Assembly (NCBI RefSeq): GCF_022811685.1
Contig: NZ_CP094532.1
Coordinates: 2,257,501-2,321,500 of the forward strand
Direction: 5' to 3'
Source of the DNA: Chryseobacterium suipulveris
Lineage (GTDB): Bacteria > Bacteroidota > Bacteroidia > Flavobacteriales > Weeksellaceae
Length of the DNA stretch: 64,000 nt
Shown here: piece by piece, positions 8,077-16,527 of the stretch
Layout of the letters: every line of letters starts with the position of its first letter
Numbering within the stretch: the first letter of the stretch is position 1
Position numbers and translations under genes: made by a program
The notes under the pieces: model-generated
The model's input: only the letters and a program-made list of their open reading frames with translations
What the model was told of the DNA's origin: nothing
Databases searched by the model: none

Positions 8077-9580
8077 TATCAGTTTACTGCGCTTTTCGCT
8101 GATTATGAGTGTGATTAATTTTGCACTTTTTCACTACCCATTTTTTAAGTACGTTTTCACAAACCTCGACTACAAAAGCTTTAACGGTGTTTTAATGATC
8201 GTGAGCTTAATCATTTTGATGGTGGTCGCAAACGCGTTTGTGTACTACCTTTTTCTCTTTATTTCACAACCTGTCGGAAAATTTCTGATGGTTCTCACCT
8301 TCATCATCAGTTCGATATCGGTGTATTTCATCAACACTTATGGCGTGATTATCGACGAAAGTATGATCGGGAATGTCTTTAACACCAAATACAGCGAGGC
8401 AAGCAGTTTCTTCTCCTGGAAATTTGTGGCGTATGTCATCTTTTTTGGAATCCTACCCTCTATTTATATTATTAAGGCAAAAATCATTAAACCGACCGTA
8501 AAAAGGTTTTTCATCAATATTGGTTTAACGCTCCTATTTATGTTGGTCGCAGTTTTCATCAATGCGGCAAACTGGCTATGGATCGACAAAAACTCCAAGC
8601 AACTCGGCGGTTTGGCAATGCCGTGGTCTTATTCGGTAAATGCTGCCCTTTTCCAAATCCATAAATACAAGGAGAACAAAAAGGAAATCCTGCTTCCAAA
8701 TGCAACCATCAAAGACAAAAAGAAATCGGTGGTCGTACTGGTAATCGGTGAATCAGCCAGAAGCCAAAACTTCTCTCTTTATGGTTACGGAAAAAACACC
8801 AACCCGCTTCTTTCCAAAACGGAGAATGTTTTTCATTTTAATGCAACTTCGTGTGCAACCTACACAACGGCGGGAGTGAAATGCATTCTCGAACACAAAG
8901 ATACGGGTGATCTCTATGAAATTCTGCCGAATTATCTCGACAGAAACGGTGTAGATGTCGTTTGGCGCACCACCAATTGGGGAGAACCGCCTGTACACAT
9001 CAAAAATTACCAGACGACGGAAGTTCTTTCGCGCGACTGTAAAACCAACTGCAACTACGATGAAATCCTGCTCACCAATCTCAAAGAGCAGATTCTTTCA
9101 AGCACCAAAGACAAATTCCTGATCATCTTGCATACCAGTACAAGTCACGGACCGACCTACAGCAAGAAATATCCTGCGAGATTCGAAACTTTCAAGCCAG
9201 TCTGCAACAGTGTGGAATTGGGGCAATGTTCGCAGGAAGAGCTGATCAATGCTTACGACAACACGATTGTTTATACTGATTATCTGCTTCACAAAATCAT
9301 CGAGGATCTGAAACAACTCAACGGATTTGAAAGCACGATGATGTTTGTCTCTGACCACGGTGAATCATTGGGCGAGAAAAATCTCTATATGCACGGCGTT
9401 CCGATGAGTTTTGCACCAAAGGAACAAATCGAAATCCCCTTCATTGTTTGGGTAAGCGAAAATTCTAAAAAACTGAAACCCAACAATAATCTTTCCCAAA
9501 ATCATGTTTTCCACAGCGTTTTAAATTTCCTTGGAATAGAAAGCCCGATCTATGATGAGAAGATGAATATTTTTGAATAG
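8063..9580 (+). CDS. eptA: EptA/MCR-family phosphoethanolamine transferase
   Basis: 505 residues. It transfers phosphoethanolamine from phosphatidylethanolamine to lipid A (or another envelope glycan) on the periplasmic side of the inner membrane. Five N-terminal membrane segments (about residues 1-180) are followed by an alkaline-phosphatase/sulfatase fold. The metal and nucleophile motifs of the family are visible: GESARS (229-234), NATSCATYTTAGVKC with the presumed nucleophile Thr266, and SDHGES with D431 and H432. The ATG at 8063 lies inside the PAP2 gene, implying translational coupling. Enzymes of this family mask lipid A charge and reduce binding of cationic peptides such as polymyxin. 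Whether this chromosomal copy does so is inference. The gene symbol is given by family. Confidence 0.9.
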   Translation: MFKNNISLLRFSLIMSVINFALFHYPFFKYVFTNLDYKSFNGVLMIVSLIILMVVANAFVYYLFLFISQPVGKFLMVLTFIISSISVYFINTYGVIIDESMIGNVFNTKYSEASSFFSWKFVAYVIFFGILPSIYIIKAKIIKPTVKRFFINIGLTLLFMLVAVFINAANWLWIDKNSKQLGGLAMPWSYSVNAALFQIHKYKENKKEILLPNATIKDKKKSVVVLVIGESARSQNFSLYGYGKNTNPLLSKTENVFHFNATSCATYTTAGVKCILEHKDTGDLYEILPNYLDRNGVDVVWRTTNWGEPPVHIKNYQTTEVLSRDCKTNCNYDEILLTNLKEQILSSTKDKFLIILHTSTSHGPTYSKKYPARFETFKPVCNSVELGQCSQEELINAYDNTIVYTDYLLHKIIEDLKQLNGFESTMMFVSDHGESLGEKNLYMHGVPMSFAPKEQIEIPFIVWVSENSKKLKPNNNLSQNHVFHSVLNFLGIESPIYDEKMNIFE

Positions 9581-9616
9581 GTTGAGGTTACGGTTAAGGT
9601 TGAGGTTGAGGTTGAG
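9580..9616. repeat. GGTTGA short tandem repeat
   Basis: About six imperfect units of GGTTGA (GGTTGAGGTTACGGTTAAGG and onward) begin directly at the eptA stop codon. A shorter block of the same unit occurs at about 27798-27812, next to another gene start. Confidence 0.8.
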
Positions 9617-9620
9617 AAAA

Positions 9621-9657
9621 AAACAAACCCGTTCAGGAATTGCTGAAAGGGTTTGTT
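9621..9657. terminator. convergent terminator between eptA and the T9SS pseudogene
   Basis: ACAAACCC-GTTCAG pairs with CTGAA-A-GGGTTTGT around a short loop. A runs lie to the left and T-rich sequence to the right. The hairpin sits between two converging genes and may stop both. Confidence 0.7.
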
Positions 9658-9675
9658 GTTATTACAATTTGTCTT

Positions 9676-10595
9676 TTAATTCTTGATAAACTTGGAAGTT
9701 ATAATTCCATTCTCTGTTTGAAGTTTAATGATATACAATCCTTTTGCAAGGTTTGAGACCTGTATTTTCTTCACATTATTTTCAGTTGCGGTAAGCATCT
9801 TTCCACTGAGATCGTATATCTCGACTTTTGTAATTTTTTGGTCCGTCTGAATGTTCAGGATATCTGATGTCGGGTTTGGATAAAGCGTCGCAATGAAAGT
9901 TTTAGACTCTCCCGTACCAAGAATGAATGTCTGGGTTACAGTGATTGTTTTAGATGGTACTCCAGTTCCCGAAAACAATACGCTTGCAGATCGGTTACTT
10001 CCAGTGTCGTTGGTTGTTGGAGCCATGATGATTTTAGCATTGAAAATTATAAAGGTATCCTGTCCGTCGGTAACGCATTTAACCTTTGGATTTCCCGAAA
10101 AATAATCACCCGCAAGTTGACTCACCCAAACCGCATTACCGCTGCTGTCTATTTTGAGAAGGAAAGACTGAGCATTTGGTGTAGAGGCAATCGTTGTGCT
10201 ACCCGCACTAATGCTACCGGAAAACTGACCGTAAACATAGATGTTCTCAGATGAATCTACATGTGCGTATCTGGGAGTGATAATTCCTTTATTACCAGCA
10301 TTGAATGTCTTTGCCCATACATTAGAACCATCTGAAACTGCTAATTTCAGAACAAAAAGATCATCCAAACCAACAGGATTTGCCGATAATCCGTTAATTC
10401 CAATTTCAGAAGAGTTCGTCGTGCCTACTGCAAATGGCTGTCGGTAGTTTCTACCCAAGACAACATATTGCCCTTCTTAGAATTGAGCTGCATCAACCTT
10501 GTATTGAGCGGTGCAGTCTGTGCATTTATGCTGATTCCTGTCGCAAGTGTAAAACTTAAGAGCAAAACACTGTAAGCTAATAGATTTATTCTCAT
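9676..10595 (-). pseudogene. T9SS type A sorting-domain protein, single frameshift
   Basis: The ATG at 10595 gives a good signal peptide (MRINLLAYSVLLLSFTLATG...NAQ) and runs only to a stop about 56 codons later. The body continues in another frame down to 9676. It reads QYVVLGRNYRQPFAVGTT, then beta-propeller-like repeats of the SBBP style (SSENIYVYGQFSGS, SSGNAVWVSQLAGD). It ends with a canonical type A sorting domain (LYPNPTSDILNIQ... LAKGLYIIKLQTENG). The two parts join if the CCC at 10471-10473 (GGG on the coding strand) had one more base, giving KKGQYVVLG. The product would be about 306 residues, short for the family, so internal loss is also possible. Confidence 0.75.
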
Positions 10596-10938
10596 TTAAA
10601 AAATATTTACTACCCGCAAATATTAAAATTGATCTTACAAAAAATAAACTGAAGTATTAAACTTTATTAAAAGCTCCACATTCTCTCAACTTAAAAAATT
10701 TAACCAAAAATAGGTGGAAAAACAATCCATTCCTTTAATTATTTCTAAATATCATATAATTATAATATTTTTTAAACTTTTTGAAAATAATTATTTCATT
10801 ACATAAACATTCTCTTTATTATTGCATCATAATTTTAACAAACAAAACTTTAGTTCCGAAACTTCTACTGAAACGAACTTGAAACTTCTTGCCTGCTGCA
10901 AGCAGGGAAACTCGGAACTTGAAACAAAAAATTGATTT
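10596..10938. other. divergent intergenic region upstream of asnB
   Basis: Very AT-rich (long A/T stretches around 10720-10810) with no gene. It must carry the asnB promoter and the promoter of the minus-strand T9SS pseudogene, but I cannot place either with confidence. Its right end (10853-10928) holds GAAACTT-type short repeats, including an imperfect hairpin around CTGCTGCAAGCAGG. Confidence 0.5.
10853..10928. repeat. GAAACTT-type short repeats before asnB
   Basis: Irregular copies of GAAACTT/GGAACTTGAAAC (CCGAAACTTC, CTTGAAACTTC, GGAACTTGAAAC) run up to about 11 nt before the asnB ATG. The unit is related to the one before the sigma gene at 49268-49352. Confidence 0.6.
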
Positions 10939-12609
10939 ATGTGCGGAATAGTATGCCTGTTTGATGCAAAACAAAAAACCGAAACCTTAAGACCACAGAT
11001 ACTCGAAATGTCGAAGAAGATCCGCCACCGCGGTCCCGACTGGAGCGGAATCTTCCAAAACGAAAAAGTAATTTTCTCCCATGAACGACTGGCGATTGTG
11101 GATCCCACTTCTGGGAAACAGCCGCTTTTTACCAAAGATGGAAAAGTGGTTCTCGCCGTAAATGGTGAAATCTACAACCACCAGGAACTGAGAAAGGAAT
11201 TCCCCGATTACGAATTCCTGACCAACTCCGACTGCGAGGTGATTCTCGCCCTTTACCGAAAATATGGAAAGGACTTTCTCGAAAAACTCAACGGGATTTT
11301 CGCCTTTGCCTTATACGACATTGAAAACGACATCTACCTCATCGGTCGCGACCACATGGGAATCTGCCCGCTTTACCAAGGGTGGGACAGAAACGGAAAT
11401 TACTACGTCGCATCCGAACTCAAAGCGCTGGAAGGAGTGTGCAAAACCATCGAAGTATTTCTTCCCGGTCATTTTCTTTACAGCAAAGACGGTTTCGAAA
11501 CGCAGCAATGGTACCACCGCGACTGGCAGGATTTCGAAAATGTCAAGGACAACGAAACCGATATTTCAGGAATCAGAAAAGCACTCGAGGATGCGGTTCA
11601 CCGCCAGTTGATGACCGATGTTCCGTATGGAGTTTTGCTTTCGGGCGGACTGGATTCTTCCATCATCGCGGCCGTTACGGCAAAATACGCACGAAACAGA
11701 ATTGAGAGCGGCGACACTCAGGAAGCGTGGTATCCGCGGCTGCACAGTTTCGCGGTGGGCTTGAAAGGTTCACCCGATTTGGTGGCGGCCCAGAAAGCGG
11801 CGGATCATATCGGCTCCATCCACCACGAAATCCACTTCACGGTTCAGGAAGGACTGGATGCGGTGAAAGACGTTATCTACCACCTCGAAACTTATGATGT
11901 AACGACGGTTCGCGCTTCAACGCCGATGTATCTTTTGGCGAGAGTCATCAAATCGATGGGAATCAAAATGGTACTTTCAGGCGAAGGCAGTGACGAACTT
12001 TTTGGTGGCTACCTCTATTACCATAAAGCTCCGAACGCGAAAGAATTCCATGAGGAAACCGTGAGAAAACTTGGTAAGCTGCATCTTTACGATTGTTTAA
12101 GGGCCAACAAAGCATTGATGAGTTGGGGTGTTGAAGGACGCGTTCCCTTCCTCGACAAAGAGTTTATCGACGTTGCGATGACCATCAATCCAAAAGACAA
12201 AATGGTGGACAAACCCACGGAAAAAATGGAGAAATGGGTATTGAGAAAAGCATTCGAAGATCTGCTTCCTGACTCCATCGTTTGGCGCCAAAAAGAGCAG
12301 TTCAGCGACGGTGTCGGCTATTCATGGATCGACTCCCTAAAAGCAAAAGCCGAAGAAGAAGTTTCCGACGAAATGATGGCGAACGCAAGATTCCGTTTCC
12401 CGCTGAACACCCCGCAAAACAAAGAAGAATACCGCTACAGAACCATTTTCGAGGAACTCTTCCCAAGCGAAACCGCCGCAGCGACGGTTCCATCAGTTCC
12501 ATCGGTTGCCTGTTCCACTCCTATCGCCTTAGAATGGGACGAAGCATTCAAAAAAATGAACGATCCAAGCGGAAGAGCTGTGGTTTCTGTTCATGAGGAT
12601 TCGTACTAA
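10939..12609 (+). CDS. asnB: asparagine synthase B, glutamine-hydrolysing
   Basis: 556 residues, full length for AsnB. It makes asparagine from aspartate, glutamine and ATP in the cytoplasm. The N-terminal class II glutamine amidotransferase begins MCGIVCLFD, with Cys2 as nucleophile after Met removal. RHRGPDWSG and the substrate-binding NGEIYNH follow. The synthetase domain carries the PP-loop SGGLDSS (235-241) and SGEGSDELFGGY. It stands alone, with no ammonia-dependent AsnA nearby. The C-terminal 40 residues, rich in Ala, Thr and Pro, are typical of AsnB. Confidence 0.97.
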   Translation: MCGIVCLFDAKQKTETLRPQILEMSKKIRHRGPDWSGIFQNEKVIFSHERLAIVDPTSGKQPLFTKDGKVVLAVNGEIYNHQELRKEFPDYEFLTNSDCEVILALYRKYGKDFLEKLNGIFAFALYDIENDIYLIGRDHMGICPLYQGWDRNGNYYVASELKALEGVCKTIEVFLPGHFLYSKDGFETQQWYHRDWQDFENVKDNETDISGIRKALEDAVHRQLMTDVPYGVLLSGGLDSSIIAAVTAKYARNRIESGDTQEAWYPRLHSFAVGLKGSPDLVAAQKAADHIGSIHHEIHFTVQEGLDAVKDVIYHLETYDVTTVRASTPMYLLARVIKSMGIKMVLSGEGSDELFGGYLYYHKAPNAKEFHEETVRKLGKLHLYDCLRANKALMSWGVEGRVPFLDKEFIDVAMTINPKDKMVDKPTEKMEKWVLRKAFEDLLPDSIVWRQKEQFSDGVGYSWIDSLKAKAEEEVSDEMMANARFRFPLNTPQNKEEYRYRTIFEELFPSETAAATVPSVPSVACSTPIALEWDEAFKKMNDPSGRAVVSVHEDSY

Positions 12610-13049
12610 AAGTCCGAGGTCCGATGACGGAAAATGGTGAGTTGGTGAATTGGAGTGTGGGTGAGTCAATAAATGAGTAATGGGTGATCGATAAGTCGTG
12701 AATGGCAGTTCGCTGCGCTGTGAATTTCTTCGAGTGAATTTCTATGTGCAATCTGAAAATTTTGGAACTAAAACTAAAACAATATAGGTTTCATAGGGTT
12801 TCAAGCGCACATCGTCGTGAAAAACTTTCATATCGGATAAATGACTGTCCATAATTTATTGTTTATAATTGACGCTAATGTCAAAGTGCATAACGACAAA
12901 ACATGACGGTTTTCTGTAAGTTTTTTTTGAAAACTTTTTTGCATTAAGACTTTTTTAAAAACTTGTAATTTCCAATAAGTTTCCTATTACGTAGGGATGT
13001 AAATATTGCCTGTGATTCTACGTGGAAAGTTGACTAAAACGAATTATGA
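12610..13049. repeat. short-word repeats after asnB
   Basis: No gene. From 12618 to about 12745 the sequence is built of variants of GTGAGT and GTGAATT (GGTGAGTTGGTGAATTGG, GGGTGAGTCAATAAATGAGT, GTGAATTTCTTCGAGTGAAT). Similar words occur at 41036-41100, 42627-42680, 44640-44705 and 50549-50660. The rest (12750-13049) is AT-rich, and I see nothing in it. Confidence 0.65.
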
Positions 13050-13265
13050 AGTGCACACTTAATTAGCGGATTTATCCACAATCTTTGCTTAACTAAATCT
13101 GGATGGTGAAAAATAATCTTTGAGTTTGAATTTTTATGAAGAAATCATTTGTGCATTAGTGGCAAAAATGCAGCGCTCGCTTAATCAGCAAATTTATTTG
13201 CAATCTTCGCTTAACTCAATGTGAAGCGTGAAAGTGAATCTTTGCGGTTAAAGAATTCCAAATTC
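13050..13265. repeat. composite dispersed repeat, reverse orientation
   Basis: This is the reverse-oriented counterpart of the 4.6-5.06 kb element. It holds GCGGATTTATCCACAATC then TTTGCTTAAC, the 19-base motif as ATTTGTGCATTAGTGGCAA (13147-13165, one mismatch), then a second set of the same words (GCAAATTTATTTGCAATCTT, CGCTTAACT, AATCTTTGCGGTTAA). It lies between asnB and the DUF1232 gene. The TTATCCACA at 13072 is a DnaA-box-like sequence but is part of the repeat. Confidence 0.75.
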
Positions 13266-13286
13266 ACATGCCTATTCTTATTAAGC

Positions 13287-13661
13287 TTATTTCCAGAATT
13301 TTAAATAAAAAAAAACCACCACAAAGACATAGATTAAAATTATCGGCAAAGCGTAAAACCATTTCTTCTGAAGTTTTTCATTGTCTTCAGATTTCGTTTT
13401 AAGGTCTTCAATGATTTCTTTCGGGATTAATGAAATGGTAATTTTAATTAAAACAGGAACCAATATCAAGTCATCTAATAGTCCTAAAACTGGGATGAAG
13501 TCAGGGATCAGATCAATCGGGCTTAGTAAATATCCTACCGTAACTGCTGCAAAAATCTTGGCTAAAAGTGGCGTCCTTTTATCAAACAAAGCGAGATAAA
13601 CGGGAATGGCGTTGCTTTTCAGCTCCCTTGCTTTTTCTTTGAGTTTCTGTAGAAGTGCCAT
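13287..13661 (-). CDS. DUF1232 (YkvA-type) membrane protein
   Basis: 124 residues. The core LLSPIDLIPDFIPVLGLLDDL (about residues 45-66) is the diagnostic DUF1232 motif, a membrane-associated hairpin found in YkvA-like proteins. The C-terminal segment WFYALPIILIYVFVVVFFYL is a transmembrane helix. Function is unknown for the family. Its start is one base after the cinA stop, so it is probably co-transcribed with and downstream of cinA. Confidence 0.9.
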   Translation of the reverse strand: MALLQKLKEKARELKSNAIPVYLALFDKRTPLLAKIFAAVTVGYLLSPIDLIPDFIPVLGLLDDLILVPVLIKITISLIPKEIIEDLKTKSEDNEKLQKKWFYALPIILIYVFVVVFFYLKFWK

Positions 13662-13662
13662 T

Positions 13663-14910
13663 TCAATGGTGCACCAAAATTGCTACCAAATCCTGTAAAA
13701 CCCGCTGTGAAACGAAATTCGCAAAATCATTGCGCTCGAAATGCGGCAGGTAAAGTCGGTTGGTTTTTTCAAAATCTTTCACTCGAATCGAATAATAAAC
13801 CGTTCCAATTTCGTTATTAAATTCATCAGAATTCGGACCCGAAACTCCCGTCGTGGAAAGCGAAATATCGGTTTTGAATAATCCTTGGCAACCCAAACTC
13901 ATTTCCTGCGCAACTTCTTCGGAGACAACTGTTTTGTCCGCAATCGTTTGTTCGGAAACGCCTAGAATTTCTACTTTTTTGTGATAGTCATAGGGAATAA
14001 TTCCACCCAGAAAATATGTTGAACTTCCCGAAACCGAAGTAATCAACCGCGCCAATTCTCCGCCGGTACAGCTTTCCGCGGTAGAGAGAGTGAGTTTTTT
14101 TTCAGTCAAAATTTCTTTCAGAATCTCCTGAATATCGTTACCGTCCCAGGAAATCACTTTTTCCGAAATATAGGGTTTGAGTTTTTCGATCCGCAAATCC
14201 ATTTCTTTTTCAAGTTCCTTTTCATCAGTTCCGCTTCCTGTGATTCGCAGTTTGATGCGGTTCCCAATCGGAAGATAAGAAAGCGAAATATTTTCAGGGA
14301 GCGCAAGTTCCCAATCTTCGATGGTTTGCGACAATAAGCTTTCGGGAACATCGACCACCGAAACAATCCTCGTTAGAATATGGTTGAGCGAAAATTTCCT
14401 GGCGAGAAAGGGAATTATTCTGTCTTTGATTAAAGGTTTCACTTCGTAAGGAACTCCTGGAAGACAAAAAGCAATCTTCCCGTTTTCTTCGATCATCATG
14501 CAGGGAGCGGTTCCGTTTTCGTTTTGGATAACTTTCGCTTTCGACAAAACCACCGCCTGATTATTATTGATTTCCAAAAGATGTTCGCGCTTTCTTTTGA
14601 TGAGCAGTTTTTTCAAATGCTCGAAAGTTTCTTCATCCAAAACCAGTTCGTCATTGAAAAATTGAGCGTACGCAGCTTTGGTTTTGTCGTCTTTCGTAGG
14701 TCCAATTCCACCTGTAGTAATCACCAAATCCGCCATTTCAAAAGCAGATTTCAAAGCAGCGACAATCGTATCGACCTCATCAGAAACCGTAAAAATCTGC
14801 AACACCGGAATTCCGATTTTCTTCAGTTCCGATGCAATAAAATTAGAATTGGTATCGATGGTATTTCCCGACAAAATTTCGTCACCGATCGTGATGAGTG
14901 CTGCCTTCAT
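13663..14910 (-). CDS. cinA: CinA family protein (competence/damage-inducible protein A)
   Basis: 415 residues from the ATG at 14910 (MKAALITIGDEILSG). An upstream in-frame extension to 14964 lacks family similarity. The N-terminal MoCF-biosynthesis-like domain (1-170) carries ITIGDEILSG and VITTGGIGPTKDD. The C-terminal CinA domain, which in the family can have nicotinamide-mononucleotide deamidase (PncC) activity, carries STAESCTGGELARLIT and TGVSGPNSDE. In NAD metabolism such enzymes recycle NMN produced, for example, by NAD-dependent DNA ligase. The adjacent repair island uses ATP-dependent ligase, so no direct link is claimed. Confidence 0.93.
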   Translation of the reverse strand: MKAALITIGDEILSGNTIDTNSNFIASELKKIGIPVLQIFTVSDEVDTIVAALKSAFEMADLVITTGGIGPTKDDKTKAAYAQFFNDELVLDEETFEHLKKLLIKRKREHLLEINNNQAVVLSKAKVIQNENGTAPCMMIEENGKIAFCLPGVPYEVKPLIKDRIIPFLARKFSLNHILTRIVSVVDVPESLLSQTIEDWELALPENISLSYLPIGNRIKLRITGSGTDEKELEKEMDLRIEKLKPYISEKVISWDGNDIQEILKEILTEKKLTLSTAESCTGGELARLITSVSGSSTYFLGGIIPYDYHKKVEILGVSEQTIADKTVVSEEVAQEMSLGCQGLFKTDISLSTTGVSGPNSDEFNNEIGTVYYSIRVKDFEKTNRLYLPHFERNDFANFVSQRVLQDLVAILVHH

Positions 14911-14970
14911 AAAAAACTTTCCACAAATTTCGGCTTTATTTGAAAACTGTGATTCAATAATCAAAAAAAA

Positions 14971-15153
14971 TTGCCACTAATGCACGAATTTTAATCCATA
15001 AATAGGAAAATTAATACTGCAATTTTTTTTTGACCACAAGTCACAAAGGAATAAGTTGAATAATGCAGCTATTCAAAAGAACAAAAAACGTATATTTCAA
15101 CATAGCTTCTATGGCTAAAATTGTACTGAAAAAAATTCGTGCATTAGTGGCAA
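14971..15153. repeat. inverted pair of the 19-bp motif enclosing ~145 bp
   Basis: TTGCCACTAATGCACGAAT at 14971-14989 and its exact reverse complement at 15135-15153. The similarity extends a few bases on each side (AAAAATT on both). The enclosed AT-rich DNA has no open reading frame. The right end lies 4 bases past the stop of the lipocalin gene. This looks like a miniature inverted-repeat element or a large-loop hairpin between cinA and blc. Confidence 0.75.
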
Positions 15154-15157
15154 AAAT

Positions 15158-15700
15158 TTATTGAGCGTGTTCCACCCAAATCAGGTTTTCCGTTTTGTAG
15201 CCGAGTTTTTTGGCTTTTTCTAAAAACCGTTGTTTAAAACTTTCAGGAATGGTTTTCTCACGCGAAAGAATCCACAGATAATCCAGATTATTTCCAGCAA
15301 CCAAGGCATATTGGTAATTTTCCTCGATATCAATCACGTTGTAACCTGCCCAAATCGGTTTGAAAAAAGAAACCTTCAAACGTGCTTCTGTAGGTTCATT
15401 GACGAATTTTGCCTCACCAATGCTTTCTTTCCATTTGTTTTTCACGTAATCGAAACCTTTGTTATCGACTTTGATATTTCCGTTTTCTTTCAAAGAATAA
15501 GTGGCGGTGACGTTGTTCATATTTCTTTCGAAACGGTAATCAAAACGCGCAATTTCATACCATTTCCCAAGATATTTTTTAGAATCGAAATTCTGAACAG
15601 CTTTTGCACCGTCAGGAATTCCCACCGAACATGAATTAAAAATGAGCAGACCTAAAATTCCCAAAGAAACGGGAACCGCAATTTTTGTAAAATTTTTCAT
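15158..15700 (-). CDS. blc: bacterial lipocalin (Blc-like lipoprotein)
   Basis: 180 residues. The N-terminus is a lipoprotein signal ending ILGLLIFNSC (lipobox Cys24), so the protein is anchored to a membrane, most likely the outer one. The lipocalin signature is NFDSKKYLGKWYEIARFDYRFE, with the invariant GxW at the start of the barrel. The later motif YQYALVAGNNLDYLWILSREK is the Blc hallmark. The family binds fatty acids or lysophospholipids in the envelope. It is separated by 14 nt from the downstream pdeM-type gene on the same strand. Confidence 0.94.
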   Translation of the reverse strand: MKNFTKIAVPVSLGILGLLIFNSCSVGIPDGAKAVQNFDSKKYLGKWYEIARFDYRFERNMNNVTATYSLKENGNIKVDNKGFDYVKNKWKESIGEAKFVNEPTEARLKVSFFKPIWAGYNVIDIEENYQYALVAGNNLDYLWILSREKTIPESFKQRFLEKAKKLGYKTENLIWVEHAQ

Positions 15701-15714
15701 AGAATATTTTTCAC

Positions 15715-16359
15715 CTAAACTTCAAAAACAGTGCCTTTTGTAAATGCGATATATTTAAAATTGTCTTTAAGTGTCTTGGTGTCCAAACCTGTAAATTTGC
15801 TGAACGCAGGTAAAATAATCTGATTTTCAGAAATTGCAAAACACGACAACTTCACCGCCTGTTTCGCTTTTCCGTAAAAGACAATTCCGGGATGAATATG
15901 ACCTGAAATCGTGAATTTTTCATTGCCATTTTCAGGTTCGTGAATAAAAGTAAACGGCGGAATTTCGATAGAATTTTCAACACAATCAATGCAGTTTTCA
16001 TGATAAAATTTTTCAGAAATTCGGTCGTGATTTCCTTTCACCAAAATAATTTTCAAGTGTGAAAAACGGTTTCGCCATTCGCAGAAAATTTCCAGATCGC
16101 TGTTTTCTCCGGCGTGAAATAAATCGCCGACAATCATAATTTTTTCAGCTTCAAACTGAAGGATTAGCTTTTCGAGCACTATCAAATCATCCAACAAAAT
16201 TTCCGACGAAACCGCAATTCCATATTTACGGAAATGCGCCGATTTTCCAACATGCAAATCACTGATAATCAACATTTTTTCACGTTCCCAAAAGATGGCT
16301 TTTTGGTTGGTGAAAATCAAGGTTTCATTCTGGATAATTTTTGAAAGGGTTTGAATCAT
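15715..16359 (-). CDS. pdeM: ligase-associated DNA damage response metallophosphoesterase PdeM
   Basis: 214 residues. It is a calcineurin-like phosphoesterase with all metal motifs: SDLHVGKSAHFR (D34, H36), VGDLFHAGENSD, VKGNHDR and SGHIHPG. Such enzymes in ligase-associated clusters are Mn-dependent phosphodiesterases/nucleases, studied as MPE in the Pseudomonas putida cluster. Here it follows the helicase gene on the same strand after a 168-nt gap that carries short repeats. It may therefore be transcribed separately from, or at a lower level than, the exonuclease-ligase pair. Confidence 0.93.
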   Translation of the reverse strand: MIQTLSKIIQNETLIFTNQKAIFWEREKMLIISDLHVGKSAHFRKYGIAVSSEILLDDLIVLEKLILQFEAEKIMIVGDLFHAGENSDLEIFCEWRNRFSHLKIILVKGNHDRISEKFYHENCIDCVENSIEIPPFTFIHEPENGNEKFTISGHIHPGIVFYGKAKQAVKLSCFAISENQIILPAFSKFTGLDTKTLKDNFKYIAFTKGTVFEV

Positions 16360-16527
16360 TCTTAAATGGAAATTTCTATTGTAATGCTGAAATTTCTTGA
16401 CAGGGATTAAATATTATTTGTTTTAAAATTTAAAATTATTTACACTAAAAAATGTGATTAACGATTAATCTTGAAATGTGACAAATCTTAACATGCGATG
16501 AATCTTGACACGCGATAAATCGCGTCT

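Noticed and set aside
13072..13080. TTATCCACA as an origin or DnaA site
   Set aside because: It is embedded in a dispersed repeat at a spot with no other boxes, and no origin-linked genes are near.
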